Shown here piece by piece: positions 31,729 to 42,767 of a stretch of 64,000 nucleotides of DNA. The position numbers and the translations under genes were made by a program. The notes under the pieces are model-generated. The model saw nothing but the letters and a program-made list of their open reading frames with translations. It had not been told where the DNA came from and did no database searches. The stretch comes from Cyclaneusma minus (Eukaryota; Ascomycota; Leotiomycetes; Marthamycetales; Marthamycetaceae). Positions within the stretch are counted from its first letter, which is position 1, and the number at the start of each line of letters is the position of its first letter. The stretch lies in NCBI GenBank assembly GCA_037179335.1, contig JAKZHN010000012.1:434001-498000 (forward strand), read 5' to 3'.

Positions 31729-34700
31729 GTGAGGCTACCGTCGCGTCTCCCGCAAATCCAGAGAAATGCAAAGATGAGCATGAAGAAGTCGAAGGGTGCC
31801 TCCACGGAGGTCAACCCGGCTGAGGATGTTCTGAACGCTTTGGCAGATGCGCTTGACATTCTTACAATTGAGAAGGAGATCAGGTCGGTCGACACCAATC
31901 AATTTAACCCTCCACCTCCTTGCCTGCGTGTGCCTGCGAAGCACTTCGAATACGCCCAGGACATCCAGCAACGAGTGCGCAAGCAGACCAAGTCTAGGCT
32001 TGTCCCATTACCAACCTCAGAAGATGCGGATTCGAGCGAAGATGAGCTTCACCAACCAGAGCTGAAGCCAGAACGGGCACATCCTGCCTTACTCAAAGTC
32101 TACAACAGAATACCGGCCGAATTGTCTGCATTCGACCGAGCGCAATGCGAGACTCAGGCTTGGACACAGAAATATGCACCCGAATGCGCGGCCGAGGTGT
32201 TGCAGACAGGCCCTGAGGCTGGGTTACTACGGGAATGGCTCGAGAATCTTCGCATTACTGCAGTCGAAACTGGCAATTCATCGTCTACCCCCAAGAAAGA
32301 ACGTCGTGGTGCAGGTCCCAAATCTGATGGTCCCAAGAAGAAGAAGCGGAAGTCGAATAAGATGAATGGGTTCATTGTTTCAGACGATGAAGAGGAGGAG
32401 GATGACCTGGATGAGATCACAGATCCTGAGGGTTCTCTTTCGCCTGGCAGTAGTCAGGGAACATCAAAGCGGACGGTTGTACGATCTGGGGACCTGTCTA
32501 AGAGGAGAGCCTCTGGTAAACTCTCAAACGCCATTGTCATCAGTGGTCCTCATGGCAGTGGGAAGACGGCAGCTGCATATGCTGTCGCAAAGGAGCTCGG
32601 TTTCGAAGTGTTTGAAATAAATGCGAGCAGTCGGCGCAGCGGCAAAGACATCACAGAGAGAGTTGGAGATATGACACGGAATCACCAGGTCCAACGGATG
32701 CAGAGCGCTTTGGTGAATTCTACGGACGGTGACCTGAAGAAAATCGATGAGGCTTTGCAGAAGGATCTCAAGAGTGGCCGACAAGGAACCATGAATGCAT
32801 TCCTCAAACCACAAAAGCCCGCGCCGAAACCAAAGAAGGTGGCCGCAACTGCCAAACCTGCCAAGGAGGCTGAGCAGATCTCTATGGTAGTCGACGCCCC
32901 TGAGCCCAGCGCGAAACCGGTCACCCAAAATACCATCAATTCATTCTTCAAGCCGAAGCAACCCAAGAAACCTGAAGCTCCTGTTTTGACGAAGGCCCCT
33001 CCCGAAAGCGCTCCACCTGCCGAGACCGATAAATCCAAGACGACTTCACGCAAGCAGACCAAAGCGCCAGCTACGAAGAAGAAAGTAGGGAGGCCCCCGA
33101 AGTCTGCACAGCGAGGTGGGTTGGATTCATTCTTGGGCATCAAGAGGGCTCCCACATCAGCATCAGCAAATTGCGATGGGCCCGCGGACGGGGCAGAAGA
33201 TGACCAGCAGCCTGCAGATGCGCATCCGCAAGAACCTCCGGAGGAAGAATCCAACGATGTTCCCATTATCAAAACCAAGGGGAGCCTAGTCGTCAAGCTC
33301 AAGCTCAAGAAGGGCGATTCACCGAAGGCTACACCACCGCCAGCTTCCCCCAGCAAACCCAAAGATCAAAAACAGTCTTTGATCTTGCTTGAGGAAGTCG
33401 ACGTACTTTATAAGGAAGACAAGGATTTCTGGCAAACGGTTATGTCGATGATTGCCCAGTCGAAAAGACCTGTTATCATGACATGCACTGATGAATCAGT
33501 CGTGCCTCTACAAGCCCTTACCCTCCACGCCATCATACGGTGCCAATCTCCCCCAACTGATCTTGCCGTGGATTATCTACTCCTCGTAGCCGCGAATGAG
33601 GGACATATCATCAGCCGCCCGGCAGTCAAAAATCTATTCGAAGCTCGGGGCATGGATCTGCGAGCCACCTTGACAGAACTGAATTTCTGGTGTCAGGTAG
33701 GTGTCGGAAGCTGCAAAGGTGGACTGGATTGGATTATTCCGCGTTGGCCTCCAGGCTGTGATAAAGGGTCTGGTGGCGGTGTCATTCGCGTTGTCAGTGA
33801 GAAGACTTATCAGACGGGTATGGGATGGCTCTGTGCAGATGCACTTCACGATTCTCTTTCTCAATCGGACCTTGAGGAAGAAGTACTCCATGAAGCCTGG
33901 AACAACTGGGAACTTGATCTCGGAGATTGGCATGATTCAATGGGTCTTCAGTCCTGGGCTTCCAAGTTGTACAGGGATAAAGGTACTAAGTCCGGCCTTT
34001 CAAACTCCCTGGCACTCTATGAAGACTTTGTCGACACGATGAGCGCAGCGGACATCCTGGGCGGCCCTGCTATACGAGTTGGCAAACAGATTGCACTCGA
34101 TACCACCTACCCAGAGTTGTCTGAAAAGAAGCGCAACGACTATCTCGTCGGCTACCCCCTTTTACAAGCCGATTCCTACATCGATCCTTCTGATCTCGGC
34201 CTACCCATCTCCACGAGCCTGAAAGTACTCGCCCGCACCGCGATTCAAAAATCTATCGCACAGAATCCCTCCACATCCTCCTCACTCCCACCTTTCGCTT
34301 GCCCCTCCGAGCCCTCCGTGATCTTAAAGATTGCACGCTCCAAAACCCCCTTACCAACCATCTCCCGCCACGACTTCAGCATCGCCTTCGACCCCATTGC
34401 CCTACCCCCGACCCTCCCCTCTTCCACCTCCTCCTCCCTTGAGCTCTCGATCTTCGATCGTAACCTCTCGCTCATCGCCCTCGACATCGCACCCTACATC
34501 CGGCACATCGTATCCTACGACGCCAAGCTCGCCGAAGAGCGCGCAAAACTATCTAGTTTGCTCAGCCAAGGCGGAAGTGCGAGGCCTGGCAAAAGGATGC
34601 GTACTACTAGGGCTGCGATGAGTGCGCTTGAAGGAGGGCAAAGGAGGTTAACGAGGAAGAATAAGTGGTTTGGGGAGAGTGTGAATCCGGTCTTGGTGGC

Positions 34701-34953
34701 GAGGACCGGAGGGAAGGGGTGGAGGGAGGCGGTTGAGATGGAGATGGCTGGTGAGAAGGAGAGGCTGGAGAGTGCGAGTGCTGAAGAGGCTAGTGCCAAG
34801 GAGGAAGAGGAAGAGTTCGAGATGAAAACGGCGAAGAGGAAAGCTGGGGCTGGTGATGGACAGCGGAAGCTGGTGCAGAAGAAGAGGCGGGTCTCATGTG
34901 GAGGATCCGCAGAGCTTCAGGGCCCAGTCCGCCAGGGAGAAATAACGGCGTAG
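31729..34953 (+). CDS. ELG1: Elg1 / ATAD5 AAA+ ATPase of the alternative clamp loader
   Basis: One exon of 1,074 residues; a second ATG at residue 16 is an alternative start. Elg1 joins Rfc2-5 to form a clamp unloader that removes PCNA from DNA after replication. Visible are the RFC-like AWTQKYAPECAAEVL (residues about 144-158), Walker A GPHGSGKT (273-280) with FEVFEINASSRRSGKDI, Walker B LILLEEVD (551-558), RPVIMTCTDESVVPL and GGLDWIIPRWPPG (about 666-678). Between Walker A and Walker B lies an insert of about 270 residues carrying three PCNA-box-like motifs: QGTMNAFLK (352), QNTINSFFK (400, a full match to QxxI/LxxFF) and GGLDSFLG (463). Acidic/Ser stretches near residues 95-120 and 220-240 could be SUMO-interacting. 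It shares a promoter with UTP8. Confidence 0.9.
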   Translation: MRLPSRLPQIQRNAKMSMKKSKGASTEVNPAEDVLNALADALDILTIEKEIRSVDTNQFNPPPPCLRVPAKHFEYAQDIQQRVRKQTKSRLVPLPTSEDADSSEDELHQPELKPERAHPALLKVYNRIPAELSAFDRAQCETQAWTQKYAPECAAEVLQTGPEAGLLREWLENLRITAVETGNSSSTPKKERRGAGPKSDGPKKKKRKSNKMNGFIVSDDEEEEDDLDEITDPEGSLSPGSSQGTSKRTVVRSGDLSKRRASGKLSNAIVISGPHGSGKTAAAYAVAKELGFEVFEINASSRRSGKDITERVGDMTRNHQVQRMQSALVNSTDGDLKKIDEALQKDLKSGRQGTMNAFLKPQKPAPKPKKVAATAKPAKEAEQISMVVDAPEPSAKPVTQNTINSFFKPKQPKKPEAPVLTKAPPESAPPAETDKSKTTSRKQTKAPATKKKVGRPPKSAQRGGLDSFLGIKRAPTSASANCDGPADGAEDDQQPADAHPQEPPEEESNDVPIIKTKGSLVVKLKLKKGDSPKATPPPASPSKPKDQKQSLILLEEVDVLYKEDKDFWQTVMSMIAQSKRPVIMTCTDESVVPLQALTLHAIIRCQSPPTDLAVDYLLLVAANEGHIISRPAVKNLFEARGMDLRATLTELNFWCQVGVGSCKGGLDWIIPRWPPGCDKGSGGGVIRVVSEKTYQTGMGWLCADALHDSLSQSDLEEEVLHEAWNNWELDLGDWHDSMGLQSWASKLYRDKGTKSGLSNSLALYEDFVDTMSAADILGGPAIRVGKQIALDTTYPELSEKKRNDYLVGYPLLQADSYIDPSDLGLPISTSLKVLARTAIQKSIAQNPSTSSSLPPFACPSEPSVILKIARSKTPLPTISRHDFSIAFDPIALPPTLPSSTSSSLELSIFDRNLSLIALDIAPYIRHIVSYDAKLAEERAKLSSLLSQGGSARPGKRMRTTRAAMSALEGGQRRLTRKNKWFGESVNPVLVARTGGKGWREAVEMEMAGEKERLESASAEEASAKEEEEEFEMKTAKRKAGAGDGQRKLVQKKRRVSCGGSAELQGPVRQGEITA

Positions 34954-35844
34954 TCTGATCCTTACTTTTCTCGGGGTTTTGCACGCACTGCTTGCTTTCA
35001 GGCGTTCGATAGGTACTCGTTTCAAGGCATATCCGGCGTTTGGCCAGGACAATGGGTACAGAACCATGGCTGGCTGGCTTACGGGCGTTTTATTTGCTCT
35101 AGCTTGTTTCAGGCCGAATAGTGGTAAACGGGGGTCATTGCATTCATCAGGAGGCTTTGCGAATTGCGTACATGCGTTTCGGAGTCAGTATCTCGCGAGC
35201 ATATTTCTCGAGGTTATCACAGCTCGGGGTTGCTGAGGCGGTCCCTAGATAGCGAGAATATGACAGTTGCCAAGTTCGAAGTTTTTCGGTCCCAGACTTT
35301 GTTCGTTTGTGGGTGAAGGCTGAAAGACACGTTGTTAGGTGGCTATGAGGATCACATTGGATTCAATGGTGCAAGCAGTATGGTAGAAGAAGGTGACTCA
35401 TCGCATATTTTGCAAGAGCAGGTGTGTCGACGTCGATGCCTGATCTACCAAACATCGTGTCCACAGGTAGGAGGTCATACATCCTAGTTACGACGGTCAA
35501 GATTCAGGCAGCAGCAAAGCCTTTCTCATCCATTATTCTCTGCCTGCTGTACCATCTATTATGTTATGATGTTTCCATTTTTCTTCTAGTGTGGTTCGCA
35601 ACCTACGTGGTGTAATACTGCGTGGCTGCGTGGTTTGGTCCTGAAAGATGGTTGGCCATACACAAAATGCGAACCATGGATAGCTTCGTCTCAGAGTCAG
35701 AGACTCAGCCACCCTCCCAGAAATTGCGAACTGAAGTTATGTAGGGCTGGTTCCCTTCAATACCCCGCTCGACCGTAATCACACTAGGCCTTTTTCCTAG
35801 ACCGCACAATCCTACCACCCACACATCTAACCTCCCCAAAATCC
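34954..35844. other. Intergenic
   Basis: No gene recognised on either strand. The last 100 bases become CT/CA-rich towards the secreted-protein gene. Confidence 0.4.
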
Positions 35845-35852
35845 TATAAAAG
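35845..35852 (+). promoter_or_regulatory. TATA box of the secreted-protein gene
   Basis: TATAAAAG lies 133 bp before the ATG at 35978, with a CT/CA-rich stretch (35855-35945) between, the usual form of a strong inducible fungal promoter. Confidence 0.6.
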
Positions 35853-35977
35853 CTCGTCTCCCCCATCGTCACATCACATCACCTCGTCCAACCTTCCCAC
35901 ACCCGCAACTCTCTTGTCCTCTAAAACCCAAACTCTTTCCCATTCTCTCTGAAAGTACCTATCAAGCCATCGCAAAG

Positions 35978-36687
35978 ATGTTCAAGAACTCCATCATCAC
36001 CGTCTTCATCGGCGTCCTCGCCCTCTTCTCTGCCACCGTCACCGCCAAAGGCGAACCCCACCCCGTCAATACGCAGTACTGCCAGCCCGTCGGCCCCGGC
36101 GTCTGCAAGTTCGTTCTCACCCACCTCGAGGCGCCCAACGACCACGGCACCAAGCGTCCCAACAAAGGCGTATGTCCTTCTCCATTCTCTTCCCTCGTCG
36201 TCTTCTCAAGCTCGGATTCGTACTAACAATCCTCACAGCTCAACTTCGGCTTCATCTACGATCGCTACTGCAGAGAGCTGGCCAGAACCCCCACCGACGT
36301 CCCCACCACCGGCACCTTCAACTTCACCCTCCCCTCGACCCCCAAGTACCCCAGCAGCCACTTCTTCGTCTTGACCGCACGCACCGAGACTAACCAACCT
36401 CCCGAGCAACGCGTGATTGACTGGTGGTACAACGAGCAGGCTGCCCAGTTTGGCGTTCCAAACTACCCCGGCGATCAACATGGCAATGAATTTGAGTGAG
36501 TTCTCCTTATTCCCAATTTCCCATTTGTTTGCACCACGTGTTCCCGGATCGGTGTGTGCGAGAGACTGCGGAAGATGTGATGGGCTGACGAAATGTTTTG
36601 TGGTGATTTAGTTGCTATGCACTCGACCATGACAGCCACTGGGCTTGCGAGTCGGCCTTCGACTGCGACCTCGTTGTCGAGATGTAA
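35978..36687 (+). CDS. Small secreted cysteine-containing protein (effector-like candidate)
   Basis: Three exons, 35978-36169, 36239-36495 and 36612-36687, give about 174 residues. A classical signal peptide is present: MFKNSIITVFIGVLALFSATVTA, then KGEPHPVN. The mature part has six cysteines (in YCQP, GVCKF, RYCREL, DCYALD, WACES and FDCDL), enough for three disulfides, and one N-glycosylation site (NFTL). I do not recognise a domain. Introns of 69 and 116 bp have good signals, and the last splice rebuilds Asp before CYALDHDSHWACESAFDCD. Size, signal peptide and even cysteine count are those of secreted effectors or small extracellular proteins, but function is not shown. Repeat-rich DNA follows it. 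Confidence 0.72.
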
Positions 36688-37329
36688 GCGCCTCTGCAGC
36701 ATGCTTTACAAACTCGCCAAGCCCTTTCGCAGCCCGCACGCCTTCCGGATTTCTTTCTTTCGCAGTCTCGGCCTCTCTGCACGTACACATACCCACCACT
36801 ATCTCCAATTATCTCTGAGAGACAGCTTCCACGCCATGCGAACCAGTCAGACCCTTCGGGTATATCTGAAGATAGTAGGGCGCCTGATGCTCCTACTGGA
36901 CATATTTGTGCAACTTCTGAATCTCCTGCACACATTCTGCCTCTTCGGCCACCGGCGTTGGCACTTCATGTACTGGTATCTTGGCGGAGGCGATGTGCGG
37001 GCGTTGCTTGTTGTTCACGATTTCCTTGACGTTTATGTGCTCATCCCGGGCTTGGAGACTTTGCTTTTCCTATTTGATGCGCAGTTCCAACGGGTGAAGC
37101 TACGCTGCTTCACGGGTACCTGTTCTAATTCGTGGTTTTTTTTGGTTTTGGGCATCGGCCTGGGAGGCCGGTGGAGTGGTTGACTTGGTTGTAAATAGAT
37201 AGAAACAAGCACCAAGTTCACCATGTATCTTGCCCGAGATGGAGATATCGGGTTTGTGCATGCTGCTATTTGCAGGCCAGAGCATTGTGTGGGACTAGGT
37301 GATTTGTCAGAGAGGTGCCACTGCAGCTG
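36688..37329. other. Intergenic
   Basis: Open frames on both strands are short or overlap without family signal. Nothing is supported beyond the 3' flank of the secreted-protein gene. Confidence 0.4.
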
Positions 37330-37670
37330 GGATTCAAGTTCAAGTTCAGGCGCAACTTCATCTCGCCAGCTTCAACTCGCCAGCTTCAACTCGCCAACTT
37401 CAACTTCAAGCCCGAGCGCAGTTCAATTCACCTTCAAATCCACTGCAAGCGGCAACTTCCACTCAGCAGCCTCAACTCCAAGTTCAAACGCAAACTTGAA
37501 CTTCAAGCTCAAGCGCAGCTTCAGGATCAAATTTCATAATTCAAGTGCAGACTTCAACTTCATGCTCGCGCGCAACCTCACTTGGCAACTTCAACTTGGT
37601 AACTTCAAGTCGGTAACTTCAAGTTCAAGCCCAACTTCTACTCCACACCCAGAAGCAACTATCAGTCATT
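37330..37670. repeat. Low-complexity (TTCAAC/TTCAAG) minisatellite
   Basis: About 340 bp built from variants of cttcaactcgccag and ttcaagttcaag, giving periodic runs of TTCAA on the + strand. All three forward frames stay open as Ser/Asn/Gln-rich strings, which is a composition effect and not evidence of a gene. Confidence 0.7.
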
Positions 37671-37924
37671 GAACGCCAAGTTCCACTCCCATTTCAAATT
37701 CGATAGCAGGTATGTATCGATTTACTTTTCGTCAACCATACATGCATCGACTTGGAGAAAATGGACCAAAGTAAAATCGTCAGGCTTCCTGCTAAAGAAG
37801 AGGCGGGGAGGGACTAGCTTTCATATTTCATCGTTTCATTTTTGAGCCTCAAGTGAGCCTCGGTGACTATTCAAACATGTCTCTCTTGCAAGACTATTCC
37901 CCAGCGTAGGTACTTACAAAGCTT

Positions 37925-38430
37925 GAAGGGGCAAAGAGTCACAAACGCCCAGCGACTGACTAGGTACCTACTAGACACTGTAACCCCAAGCACTTACCGT
38001 CTGCATCGACCCCTGTGAGAGTCTCAAAGCCAAAGAGAGTCTCGCGTTTCCGAATGCCCGGACGCTCATATATGCAAGAGATGGGTCTGCGAGGTCTCAT
38101 GAGACAAGGGGATCGATGGTCGGACTGGCTCAATTTTGAGCCTCCAGTCGTGTCCAAGCGACTCATTGCTCAGAGTCGAAGATGTAATGCCACGTCCACG
38201 TATCATTACCTGCCCCGGCGAGAAGCTCAAGACCAGAGCCTCACATTGCAAAACGCGCGCACGCGCATTTATGCAGGGGAAGAGATGTCAGGTCCTATAA
38301 GAAAAGAGGTCGATGGTCGTCAAGCTTGTCAGTGGCCAAAGATACGTGTCTGAGTATCTCCCCCACGGGAGGCTCAAAGCCAGAGCCTCATAATCCCAAA
38401 CGCCCGGCTACGCAGGCCACGCATGCATAA
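37925..38430. repeat. Degenerate direct repeats of about 150-200 bp
   Basis: Blocks beginning gaggctcaaagccagagcctca and continuing caaacgcccggmcacgc..atgcagg recur near 37940, 38018, 38226 and 38370, with intervening words (gtcgatggtcg, aaagatacgtg) also shared. No protein gene. These may be fragments of a decayed repetitive element. Confidence 0.5.
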
Positions 38431-38689
38431 TGCGTCCGATGACACAGCTAATCAGGGCGTTCCGTGGCTCTTTGCCTATAGAAATCGCCACGTCGAATCT
38501 CATAATAGGCTTGGTAGGGGGGCACTGGAAGTTATATGGCGAAAAGGTGGGCGACGATAGGGTTACAGAAATTGCAGGTGAGGCCCATGATCGAATGACC
38601 AATGGGCGGGTGAGATGCTGCAGAAAACGCGGGATGGGGGCGCCGACAACGCATCGCATCAGGAACCGTGTGGCCGTTTTGCTGTCACT

Positions 38690-39110
38690 GGCTAGTGCTG
38701 CGTGGGATTTGGGGGCACGCAGCGAATTGAGTGGGATTGAGGCTCGAGTACACTGCAGTCGGGCGATGACGAAACGATTTGATTCGCAAGAACAGAGAGA
38801 GGTCGGGCGTAATATCTTATGCTCTTTACTGGCTGATGCTGTGAACACTGAACAGAGTCACATTCTCCACTGCGGCTCGAGTCCTTCCGCGGGGCGAAAA
38901 TGAAACGATATGATTCGCAACAAGAGCGGGAAGCCGGGCGAAGTCGACGATGCTGTTTATTGGCCAAGCCTGTACAGCGTAGCATTTTCTCGAGAGCCGC
39001 TCGATTTTGCAAGACCATTATTCGTCGCTCGGGCGGGAGAGGGCCGTGAGTGGGTTCTCCTTTTTGTCCAGCGTGAAATTCCATCCACTGCGGCTCACCC
39101 GCGCCGATGA
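38690..39110. repeat. Tandem-like repeats of about 120-130 bp
   Basis: Two copies are plain: 38740-38812 (ggctcgag..gatgacgaaacgatttgattcgcaag..gtcgggcg) and 38872-38943 (ggctcgag..aaatgaaacgatatgattcgcaac..gccgggcg). Preceding parts (38695-38740 and 38830-38870) are also alike. A weaker third copy ends near 39105 (cactgcggctcacccgcgccgatga). Origin unknown. Confidence 0.5.
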
Positions 39111-40571
39111 TATGTATGGGATTGGGCCCGTGTATGGCGTTGCAGGTCAGCCGGGCGACGAGTACCGTAAGAGTATTGGGGAATAGTAGGGGTGAGTGAG
39201 TGGTGGATGTTCGAAATCCCCGCATTTTGCGAAGTAGCGGGAGGGATGGATTCACCGTGTTTTACGCCCGAGAGACTTGAAGAATTCATGAATCTCAGCC
39301 CAGTTTTCCTCGAGGATGAACGCCCTACGCCCGCCGGCCGTCTTTCAACCATCGTCAGCAAGTGAAGAGGGGATGATGTGTTGTCGATTTAGGCAACAGC
39401 GGTCGAATCAATGGCCCCACACCACACCGCGCCTAAAGTTACCCTAAGCGCAGCACCGGCAATTCTACAGACACAGCTGCCGAGGTCTCTCTTTCACCAC
39501 AACTCATCGTCGCCTTCTGTTCATCTCTTGCAATCCAATCGACATCACAACTTTTCCATCCTATGTATCTCGAGCTTGTCAGTCCAACAACAGGTCCCTG
39601 CGTCCGCTTTACTGCAGTGTCACCTATCTGCTTTGCCGTAATTGGGTTCCACTCCACTGGAACTGCGACAAAGAATTCCCCCCGACCAGCAATGATCGGG
39701 CTGCCGATCACGAAACGCCTGATTCTGTACCAGAACTTGAATTGGAGGCGGCTTCCTGCTCTAGTTACGCCCTCCGCCTATTTCTTACTGGGGTGATGAT
39801 ATTTCCACTTCAACCGGGCGTTGAGGGGGCAAGGTTGGCCATCGAACCCATCCCGCACTTGCATGAGCATGCACGAGCTTCGCCCAATTCACAATCTGCT
39901 CACACTCATTTTCTTCGAATCTTTGGTGAGCTCCAAATAGCACGGTAAGGGTTCAGATGTCTCTCATCAGCGTTCAAAGCTATGATAGCAAAGCTATGTT
40001 CTTGGCGACAATGAACTCTGCGATGTTTCGAAACTTGAATCAATGGTCATTGTTCGAACTTTCGACTACTGCAACCTTCAGGGTTCAGAAACTCAAACAA
40101 TGAGCTTATCCTTGTCCGTCGGGAGGCATGGCGAGAGCCGTCACCGAGGGGCACAAGGGCGTTATGCAGGCTGGAGACATTCTGGGGCAACCAACATCTC
40201 TCTTTCTTTCACCCCACGCTCCAATCCAGGCTACAGTTTCCCCCAATTCAGTCGCCGAGTGGCCATAGCCTTGTCTCGTTCTCTCTATTGATCCCACGCA
40301 CTTCCATATCTATTGTTGTTCGTTTGCCTCATTACATATCGCCCGGTTTGATAGAACAATTCCATTCACGCTCACCGAGAAACTGTTTGAGAAAGAGCCT
40401 CTGTGCCTCCGTTACCTATTTATTGCCTCATTCCCCATCACAAGCCTCACTCATCCCGCCCAGTTCTCAAGTCAAAGCATTCCATCACCTTGACTCGATA
40501 TACTCAAACTCCCGCTCTTCCTACTTCGTGTTCTTAGAGAATCACATCTATCCTCTACCTCGCTACCAATC
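39111..40571. other. Intergenic and long leader of the low-complexity protein gene
   Basis: No gene is supported. The last 250 bases are CT/CA-rich (for example 40440-40560) and end in an acceptable start context at the ATG 40572. Confidence 0.4.
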
Positions 40572-42767
40572 ATGGCTGGCGTAGGCTCAATTCCTCCTGG
40601 TATGGGAGGGCCCAGGGGTCCCCCGGGAGGTTTCGTGGGCGGAGGACCTCCACCACCACCGCCGGGGGTCTTTATGGGTGGACCACCACCACCTCCCCCT
40701 AATCATTTCAGGGAACCTGTTGCTGTCCGCCGGCAGCAGCCTGATTTCGTCGGCGGCCAAGGCGGTCACGCTCCACCCAGGTCCGGAGAGCCGCTGAGAT
40801 CTGAGCCGTCCCCAGGCTTCATTCGTTACCAATCCGTTGGCGTCCAAAGACCAGTCATCAGCGAAGAAGATTGCCGCGAGAAGCTCACCCAGTATTTGGC
40901 ATACTCACTCTCTAAAGCTCCGGCTCGAGACCCCTCTGCAAAACCTACCTGGCACGACTGTCTAATTACCCGTGAGCACCTCCCTTCTGACAACATCCGC
41001 AACACCATCAGAAAGCTCAACGGCAAGACCGGACACTCCAAGGGGAGAAAATCCAGTTTCCTCATCGGCAAAAGCCGGAAAAGCTTGAGCAATGAGAAAC
41101 ATAAGAGCCTCCGGACCAAGCTAGCCGCCATGATACCTATGCAGCAGCAGCAGATCAACCAACACATCGACAACTTGATCGCCCATGACATAGACCCCGC
41201 CTTTGAGCATAGCCTCCAACAGGTGGAATCAGCTTACATCAGGAACCGGGAAGGAAGGAAGGAGACGGAGAGGATCACCATCTACATCACGAGAGCGCCA
41301 AAACACGGTCAGAATTGTATGCAAATGCTGGAGAGACTCGACCAGCTGAAGGCACAAGAACATATGCAAGAACATATGCTGCCAACGCGAGCCCAGATGC
41401 GAGCCCAGATGCGAGAAGAGATGCCACCACGACAAATGCAGCAACGACAGATGCCAATGGATCCATTTGATCGGGATGAGCCTGATTTCGGCGGCGGCGG
41501 AATGCCGCAAATGCAGCGACGTATGCAGCCACCAATGCAACAACCAATGCCACCACCACCACCACCTCCACCTCATCATGGCCCACCTCAACATGGCCCA
41601 CCAGGATTTGGCCCCGGCGGGCCTCCACGAGGCCCCGGCCCCAAAGGTTTCATCAACCTCAAGCCGGGTGCCGACCCGAGGATGCAAAACAGGAGGAAAA
41701 GCCGAAACCGAAGCAAAGATCGAAGCCGTAGCAAATCCAAAGGCAAGCAAGGCGGCAAGGATAGCAAGTTCAAAAAAGCCGGCAAAAGCCACAGCAAAAG
41801 CAAAAAGCGTGACGATGACTCCAGCGGCAGCAGCGATGATGGCAGCGACTACGACAGCGACGACGTCAGCCTAGCCAACTCCGACGATGACGATGAGTCA
41901 TCAAGCAACACCTCCTACTCGTCTAAGAGCTCACGATCCAAAGACCGTCGCAAAGACAAATATGACAAACACTCCTATCCACGAGGACGCAAGCAATCTC
42001 GTGGTGACTGGTCACCACAGTTTCCTCCATGGGGCATGCAGCAGCAACAGCCGGCAATCATCCAGTCTCTTAGCCCCGGCTTTGGGCCACCGCAAATGTC
42101 TCCTTACGGCCCTGTAAAGATCGATCCGTATCGCGCTGCGCTGCGCCAGGGTAATAGTGACAATGTGAGATACTCATCTCTTAGCCCGGAGTATGCTCCG
42201 CACCCAGAATACGCATCCGCCCATCCCCAACACCATGCCCTGCCTCCTCGTGCACCGCTAATTCCTATTCTCCGCGACTTGGAATACGAACGCCAGCTAG
42301 ACGAAGACTTCCTCGCCCGCGACCGCGAAGAACGTATCCTTGACGCGCGGCGCCGCGAAGAGACCCGCTTGGCGGCGGATAGATTGTTGCAAGAGAGAAG
42401 GAGGGAGCAGGAGACGAAGATGTTGAGGAGGGAGCTTGATAGGGCTAGAGAGGGGGAGGCGAGGGAGAGACTAGAGAGGTTGGAAATTAGAGAGGGGGTT
42501 AGGAGGAGGGAGGAGGGGGCGTTTGAGAGGAGGAGGAGGGAGGCGGATGAGTATTTGGGGTTGGATGAGTATAGTTTGGCTGATGATTATCGGGGGGATG
42601 AGTTTAGGGGGTTGGGTGACAGGGGTGAGAGGGGGCTGGGTGATAGGGGCCTTGCTGGGCTTGCTGGGTTGGGTGGAAGGGCGGGGAGTAGGGAGAGGGT
42701 GAGAGTGAGGAGTTTGGAGAGGGTTCGGCCTGGGGGGGCGGGGCTGGGGGTTGGTGGGAGATACTGA
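40572..42767 (+). CDS. Large low-complexity protein, Gly/Pro-rich head and Arg/Glu coiled-coil tail
   Basis: A single open frame of 731 residues with no recognised domain. The head (1-60) is Gly/Pro-rich with two runs of six prolines. Residues about 95-260 look more globular (VISEEDCREKLTQYLAYSL, NIRNTIRKLNGKTGHSKGRKS, LRTKLAAMIPM). Then come a Met/Gln-rich part (270-320), a second Pro/His/Gly stretch (325-360), a Lys/Arg/Ser part like splicing-factor RS regions (375-410), an Asp/Ser stretch (415-455), and an Arg/Glu-rich heptad-like region (about 595-690). The tail is Gly/Arg-rich. This build suggests an intrinsically disordered RNA- or cytoskeleton-associated protein, but that is inference. 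The 3' third shifts to GA-rich codons. Confidence 0.7.
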   Translation: MAGVGSIPPGMGGPRGPPGGFVGGGPPPPPPGVFMGGPPPPPPNHFREPVAVRRQQPDFVGGQGGHAPPRSGEPLRSEPSPGFIRYQSVGVQRPVISEEDCREKLTQYLAYSLSKAPARDPSAKPTWHDCLITREHLPSDNIRNTIRKLNGKTGHSKGRKSSFLIGKSRKSLSNEKHKSLRTKLAAMIPMQQQQINQHIDNLIAHDIDPAFEHSLQQVESAYIRNREGRKETERITIYITRAPKHGQNCMQMLERLDQLKAQEHMQEHMLPTRAQMRAQMREEMPPRQMQQRQMPMDPFDRDEPDFGGGGMPQMQRRMQPPMQQPMPPPPPPPPHHGPPQHGPPGFGPGGPPRGPGPKGFINLKPGADPRMQNRRKSRNRSKDRSRSKSKGKQGGKDSKFKKAGKSHSKSKKRDDDSSGSSDDGSDYDSDDVSLANSDDDDESSSNTSYSSKSSRSKDRRKDKYDKHSYPRGRKQSRGDWSPQFPPWGMQQQQPAIIQSLSPGFGPPQMSPYGPVKIDPYRAALRQGNSDNVRYSSLSPEYAPHPEYASAHPQHHALPPRAPLIPILRDLEYERQLDEDFLARDREERILDARRREETRLAADRLLQERRREQETKMLRRELDRAREGEARERLERLEIREGVRRREEGAFERRRREADEYLGLDEYSLADDYRGDEFRGLGDRGERGLGDRGLAGLAGLGGRAGSRERVRVRSLERVRPGGAGLGVGGRY

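Noticed and set aside
32682..33362. 226-codon open frame on the minus strand
   Set aside because: It is antisense to the low-complexity insert of ELG1 and has no independent signal.
37223..37672. 149-codon Ser-rich frame
   Set aside because: All frames stay open because of the TTCAAC/TTCAAG repeat; no start context or family.
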